DNA of 64,000 nucleotides, from positions 1 to 64,000 of the forward strand of contig KV424013.1 in NCBI GenBank assembly GCA_001632435.1, written 5' to 3'. The stretch comes from Calocera cornea HHB12733. Taxonomy: Eukaryota; Basidiomycota; Dacrymycetes; Dacrymycetales; Dacrymycetaceae. Below are positions 58,930 through 64,000 of the stretch, piece by piece. The notes beneath the pieces were generated by a model that had not been told where the DNA came from, did not search any database, and worked only from the letters and a program-made list of their open reading frames with translations. Both the position numbers and the translations under genes were made by a program. The first letter of the stretch is position 1; every line of letters starts with the position of its first letter.

Positions 58930-61900
58930 ATGTCATCTGACAGCGAGGACTCGGTGAGCGTTACGCTTTCGACAGCATCCGAACGCGCCCCATCACCCGA
59001 CCCCATCCCTCAAACGCTATACGACATCCTATCGGTCCCTATTACCAACACAATCTCAGCGCTTGGAGCACCATCCCCTGCGGATAAGTCAGTGTATGTT
59101 CTCGGTGACGATGTATTGGGATGTTTGCGAGATCTTAAGCGGTACTGGCGCCGTGACGACAACGACGAGGAGCGAACGGTTGCGCGGATATTTGCAAAGG
59201 CGAATTTGCTAGAGAATGATCTGGTACCGATCTTGGTCCAGACTGCGGAGAAGTTACCCAAGGTGGCTGTTGCCTGCGGTACGCGTATTATCTGCTCATG
59301 GCTGAGTCCTTCTAATGTCGACGCCAGCGGATCTAATCACGAGCATGACATGGCCGATGGACCTACCCGCCGAGTTGCAAGAGCTGCATGAGCAAGGAAT
59401 CACCGGTCCATCGACTGACTACCCGCTTCTTATCCGAGCATTGCTATCCTACAAGTCCGCCATCACGCACCACCCCGGTGCAGTCCGGGCCCTTGTTCTC
59501 GTCGCCCTGCCGCCTCTGGCCGTACCACCGAACAAACGATCCGAGCGGGAGAAGCAGATCGTCAACGTAGTGCTCCATTGCCTCCGAAACGTGCTCGCCA
59601 TCCGGGATCTGCGAGGAGACGTGAACAAGAGTGGAGACTGGGGCGAGCTGGCGAGCTTGCAGAGCATGCTCATCCGAAGGTTGAAAGACAGTGGATTCCT
59701 GGATGTTCTGGCGACTCTTACGAGTAACGCGGATACACCCGTCGCGAATGCATATTCCTCTGTGATGCTCGAGATTTGGTACCTGATGTACCGTGGCGTA
59801 CCGGCGGCAAAGCTGACGCTCCCTTCGGCTCAGGTGCGTCTTCCTTGATAGGGTCGATGCAGAACGTGATACTCATTCTATTGCAGCGTCCGAAAGAGGA
59901 GTTACGGTCTTTGCTGGAGACGGAGGGTGCGATGCGGCGCGGTCAAACCAAGGCAACGCGTCACTCTCGCTTTGGCACCGCGATAGTCGTCACAGCGGTG
60001 GGTATCGACTCGTATGAATCTGATAATATCCTTATATCCGTTTACAGATGCAGGGAAAAGAAAAGTTCGTCATGTCGCGACAGCAAGGACTGAGAGCGCT
60101 TCCTGGCGAGACTATGGATGCCAAGAAGAGGGGCCTAGCCAAGCGGACCAAACATACGGATGATCTCGGTCCAGAACAGTCATTATCGCATGACGCGCTC
60201 AACGTGCTGAAGGAATTCGCTGTTATCTTTCTCAACTCGTGCTTCAACAGTGGGTAGAACTATCCTCAAACCATTACTCCTGCTTACGCTTTGCGCAGCC
60301 TTCTTTGCGTCCTTACTGAAGGATATCCGTTACGAGAGGCCGCACATCACTGAAGCCGACAATGTTCGCCTCCTCGTCGTATCCTCCTGGTTTGTCGAGT
60401 TCTTCCTGGCCGCGCGCGCTCGGGCAGATCAGGATCAGACAGAAGCGGACAAGTCCGAAGAGGAGAAGACGTGGACTGTGGGCAAGGTCGCAGAGTGCTG
60501 CGAACAGGAGTGGATCGTTTGGGTTGTAAAGCGCATGCGCTTCGCTGGTGATGAGAAACCAAAAGCATGGGTTGAATTACAAGCGTGCATGGAGGCTCTT
60601 ACTCAGTTGGTAAGGCGAACGCTTCTGGTGACGGTCGCATGTCTCATGATCTCAACAGCTGCTGCTCATCGAGTGCATGTCCAATAGCCGCAGTGAGGAC
60701 CTCCGGGAGGCTGCACTAGCTTTGCAGCATAAGCTATGGTTTTCCAGCGAGCTCATGGATGTCGCTCTGGTGAACGCCAGAACGTACACAGGACAAAGCT
60801 TAGCGTGAGTTCTGACCTTTGCCCATATCACAGCTCGTCAACTGAGATTGAAACAGGTACCTTGAATCTGTGGTGCAACTCAATTACGTATTGTTGAAGT
60901 TGCTGGAGAGATACGCGAAGGGCAGAGGTGATATGTATGTCAAGAAGAAGACGAATGCAAAGAAGAAGAAAAGTGAGCTCACCTATACCCTCTGCGCACG
61001 GTCTTTGCTGAATGCGAAGCAGCCAAAAGTCTGGACGAAGAAGGCACATTTGACGACGGCGGCGATGATGAGGAACAAGATCAGGGCCCATCCTACGAAC
61101 AACGACGATTTGAATTCGAAGGTTTTGAACTGAGATTCGCGAATGAGGATATCACTCACACTCTCCTGGCTTATCTTGCTCGATATCGCGAAATTTCGGC
61201 GGAAGGCGCCCTTGGATCGGAGAAAATCAAGTGGGTTGTATCCCTCCTACACAGACAGGTCGTGAAGGCGAAAGCGGAGGGTCTGTTCTTCAAGGTATCC
61301 ACTCTGGAGCTTTTCCGGCACATCTTAAACGACGAGCGAACTTTGCCCAACGATGCACCACACAAGGAGTTGGTACAGCTTGTGCGATATACCCTGAGGC
61401 AGTTCTTTAAGGAGGCTGAGAAGAAACCCTTCCTTTTGGTCGAGGCATTCTTCCCAAAGAACAGGAACCGCTGGAAAGAATACTCCTCCTACCAGCCGCC
61501 GGAGAAGACAAAGCGTGTTCGACCCATCGATGAAGACGACAATGGGCCGCGCGAAGTTCAGATCAAAGGGACCTATTCTTGGAGCGAACAATTGGGTATC
61601 GCCATGGCTTGTCTTATTGAAGACGGTCAGCAGGATCTTGTCGACTGGGTGCGCGAGGTATGTGGTTCTCGTGCCATGCTCCTTTTCTGTACTCACTGCC
61701 ATTATAGCTGCTTGTACTTGCTGTGGCTGAACGACAAGCAATTGTTGCTATGACCGACCCTCCAGAGGCAGTTGATTTGGACGGAGAGATAGATGACGAC
61801 GAAATCCGCCAGCGGAGGAGTGGGCCCTCTGAAGAAGCCATGTCAAAGTTCATCGATTTCGGTAAGCGGTGTTGATCTGTCCATGCAACATTACTGATTG

Positions 61901-62921
61901 GTTTATGACTGTTCCAGTCATTCGGTGCGAGAAGGACGGGCAGCAGGATGCGGCAACAAAGAACCCGCATTTGAAGCTCATGTTCCGGCTTGTTAAGTTC
62001 CAGGCTCGTGACGAAGGTATAGTTGCCTTGACGGAAGGAGAGACGCGATCTGACCGATTGACAGTTGCCGATCCTATGGAATGGTATTGCCCTGCCACTA
62101 TACTGCCATCTGAGATGGAGGAGTCGATCAAAGTCATCGACCACTTTCTGGCTAATCCATTCGATCTGGACGGAAAGAAGGCAACGACGCTGCTCAAGAA
62201 AAAGCCCAAGAAGCGTCGTAGACGCAACTTGGATGACGAGATGGCCGAGCTCTTCTCAGATGACGAAGTACCACGGAAGCGCCGGGAGAAACGCAACAAG
62301 GAGAAGCAACAGTACAAGTCAGCCCAGTTCATCCAAGATAGCGACGGAGATGAGGAGGCAGAAGAAGCGTTCTTCAGGAAGGAAGCCGAGCTGCGTGCCA
62401 AGATGGCGGAGGTCGCAGAGCAGACTGGCAATACGATGCGCGCAACTGGCACGAAGAAGCGGAAGAAGAAAGGCGAGGACAGTCGTAAAAAGAGGCGAAA
62501 GACGGGCGATGCTGAAGACCCGGATCTGGACCTGGATATTGCGCCAGCGCAGCAAACGGCTGACCATGCCGATTCCAGTGATAGTGATGCCGAGTTCAGC
62601 CAGCCATCAACCTCTCTCCAGAAAAGGAGTACGCCTGGTACGACCCCTCTCTTGGCGCCCTCGTCGCCAGATCAGCAGGACTCGGATGTCGAAATGGAGA
62701 ATTCGCCGCAACCGGAGAAGGCGAAGGCGCCGCCACGACCGAGGCGAGTTATGCCGAAACCCAAAGCGATTGAGCCGACTCCTTCGAAACTTGCTTCGCC
62801 TGTTCGGGCGGCGGGCAAGGAGAATATGGTGGACTCAGACGATGACATTGCTGTTATACCAACCCAAGCGAGCACGAAGGTGAGGCGGCGACTGGTGTTT
62901 TCAGACGATGAGGACGAGTGA
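58930..62921 (+). CDS. TOF1: Replication fork protection protein Tof1/Timeless
   Basis: Model: join(58930..59278,59328..59833,59887..59997,60048..60249,60299..60609,60659..60804,60857..60972,61023..61657,61708..61861,61918..62016,62065..62921), 1,161 aa. With Csm3/Tipin it travels with the replisome and stabilises stalled forks. Marks: N-terminal Timeless domain (DVLGCLRDLKRYWRRDD, ARIFAKANLLENDLVPIL), LNVLKEFAVIFLNSCFN, FELRFANEDI, and TKNPHLKLMFRLVKF in the C-terminal part. The end has basic NLS clusters (KKKPKKRRRR; KKRKKKGED) and acidic stretches. The 48-nt intron before exon 11 is stop-free and in frame, so it might also be retained. Confidence 0.92.
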
Positions 62922-62993
62922 TGCACATCTGTATTTGATGGCCTGTCATGATACATGATATTACAGTGCGCGGCGACACGCCGCGGACCCATC

Positions 62994-64000
62994 TCAATTG
63001 TGACAACCGTCGACACCATTGGTGACCACAACCTCATTCGTCTGCACAGGTTCTACATCCTCCTCGGCTCCTCCGGGTGCGTGCGCCTGCTTGAGCGCCT
63101 CAAGCACGCGCGGGATAACCAGCTCGTTCACATCCTCCGCCCAAAGCATATCGACGTGTTCGTGCCCAGGTATCTGCAATGGATCAGACCCTGGCATAAA
63201 GTCTCAGGAAGAGAGCCACATACCCCGATGGCGAGCGTGTGCTCTGGCAGCTCTTTGAGCATTACATTTATATCCACTCTGTCGAGATCCCAATCAGCTC
63301 GATTCAGTTTCTCACCGAGCTGTGCTCACAAGCTGTCATTCATCCCGTACAACAACACGATTGGCGTGACGATATTCCGTGTGGGAAACCTGGCCGGACG
63401 AGAGAACGACCTCCTCGACATGGCCATACTTGGCCCCTCAAAGTCTTCGTCGTACATCTGGAATTTCTGATTCCGCATGATCTGGAACCAGTGCACGACC
63501 GACTTGACGCTCGTGAAGCTATACAGGTGAGCATATGCAGCAATCTTCTGGGAGGTCGTGATGTTCCGCGATTGCCAGTTGAACAAGGAGCGCAAGCCGA
63601 TGTCGATCACTTTGACGAATATCGGTGGATAAAGGATTGACTGCCAGAAGGTTGCGGAGGAGAGTATTGCCCGGCGACCGAAGAAGAGGTACATTAATGA
63701 GGGCGACGCCTTCATAAGGGCGTCCACAATAGGTGAAGCCAAGCCTGTCAGTAATGTGTCAACAGGTACAAAAGAGACGTGTATGCGCCAAATACCAGGA
63801 GGAGACATGGCCGGAGCGAGAGCAACGAAGATGTCGACGACCTCATTGAGGTCCGGATGTACGCTAAGCGCAGCGAACGCCTGCGCGGACCCCTGGCTGA
63901 ATCCAATGTAGCTGAGTTTGTCCACCTTGGCCGTCTTGAGGATGTAGTGTATGCTATCCGGGATGTCGAACAGGCAGAACTCGTCGATCGAGTAGTCCCA
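62994..64000 (-). CDS. Acid lipase / steryl ester hydrolase family, partial
   Basis: Model: complement(join(62994..63173,63224..63278,63330..>64000)); the N-terminal part lies beyond the right edge. C-terminal ~300 residues of an AB-hydrolase lipase like yeast Tgl1/Yeh1 and lysosomal acid lipase: FDIPDSIHYIL, nucleophile elbow GFSQGS, VALAPAMSPP, the Asp in YGMNDSLVD and the His in IPGHEHVDMLW, so the Ser-Asp-His triad is complete. It should hydrolyse steryl esters or triacylglycerols at a membrane or lipid droplet. The membrane anchor usual at the N-terminus is out of view. Convergent with TOF1, 72 bp apart. Confidence 0.88.

Overview
The window looks like a nuclear contig of a basidiomycete fungus, most likely an Agaricomycete (inference). 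It is GC-rich, the genes are broken by many 48-60 nt introns with GTRNGY donors and YAG acceptors, and several families are typical of mushroom-forming fungi: TKL-type kinases with an HGDLR catalytic loop, multi-span DUF6534-like membrane proteins, and huge disordered proteins. I built gene models by joining reading frames at GT-AG (three times GC-AG) junctions with consistent phase. No transcript evidence was available, so exon joins are models.

Layout. 1-1012: 5-prime end of an LTR retrotransposon on the minus strand (gag running off the left edge). 1.4-3.4 kb: a TKL kinase and a convergent small secreted protein. 4.0-9.6 kb: GDP-mannose 4,6-dehydratase and GDP-L-fucose synthase, divergently transcribed, followed by a GDP-fucose transporter-like gene, so nearly the whole supply line for Golgi fucosylation. 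10.5-14.5 kb: two tandem alpha/beta hydrolases; a third paralog lies inverted at 24.5-26.3 kb. 14.7-20.5 kb: a Cys/His-rich mini-protein, a single-pass membrane protein and a C2H2 zinc-finger protein. 22.4-24.0 kb: a second copy of the kinase/secreted-protein pair, with the secreted gene decayed.

27.2-39.4 kb: one 19-exon gene for a predicted 3,729-residue, mostly disordered protein with a PH-like domain, repeat tracts and a coiled coil. 39.8-48.6 kb: housekeeping genes (ribosomal eS17, a RING protein with SUMO-interaction-like motifs interrupted by an assembly gap, THG1, SFM1, ATG1). 49.3-52.2 kb: a decayed short-chain dehydrogenase beside an intact relative. 53.3-55.1 kb: ribosomal eL34 and an E2 ubiquitin-conjugating enzyme with a SIM-rich tail. 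55.3-58.0 kb: two tandem multi-span membrane proteins. 58.9-62.9 kb: Tof1/Timeless. 63.0-64.0 kb: a lipase running off the right edge.

How the genes work together: GMD and the synthase make GDP-L-fucose from GDP-mannose in the cytosol and the neighbouring transporter would carry it into the Golgi. THG1 and SFM1 share a 193-bp divergent promoter and both act in translation. The RING protein and the E2 both carry SUMO-interaction-like motifs and could act in SUMO-targeted ubiquitylation (inference). No tRNA, rRNA or CRISPR array was seen.
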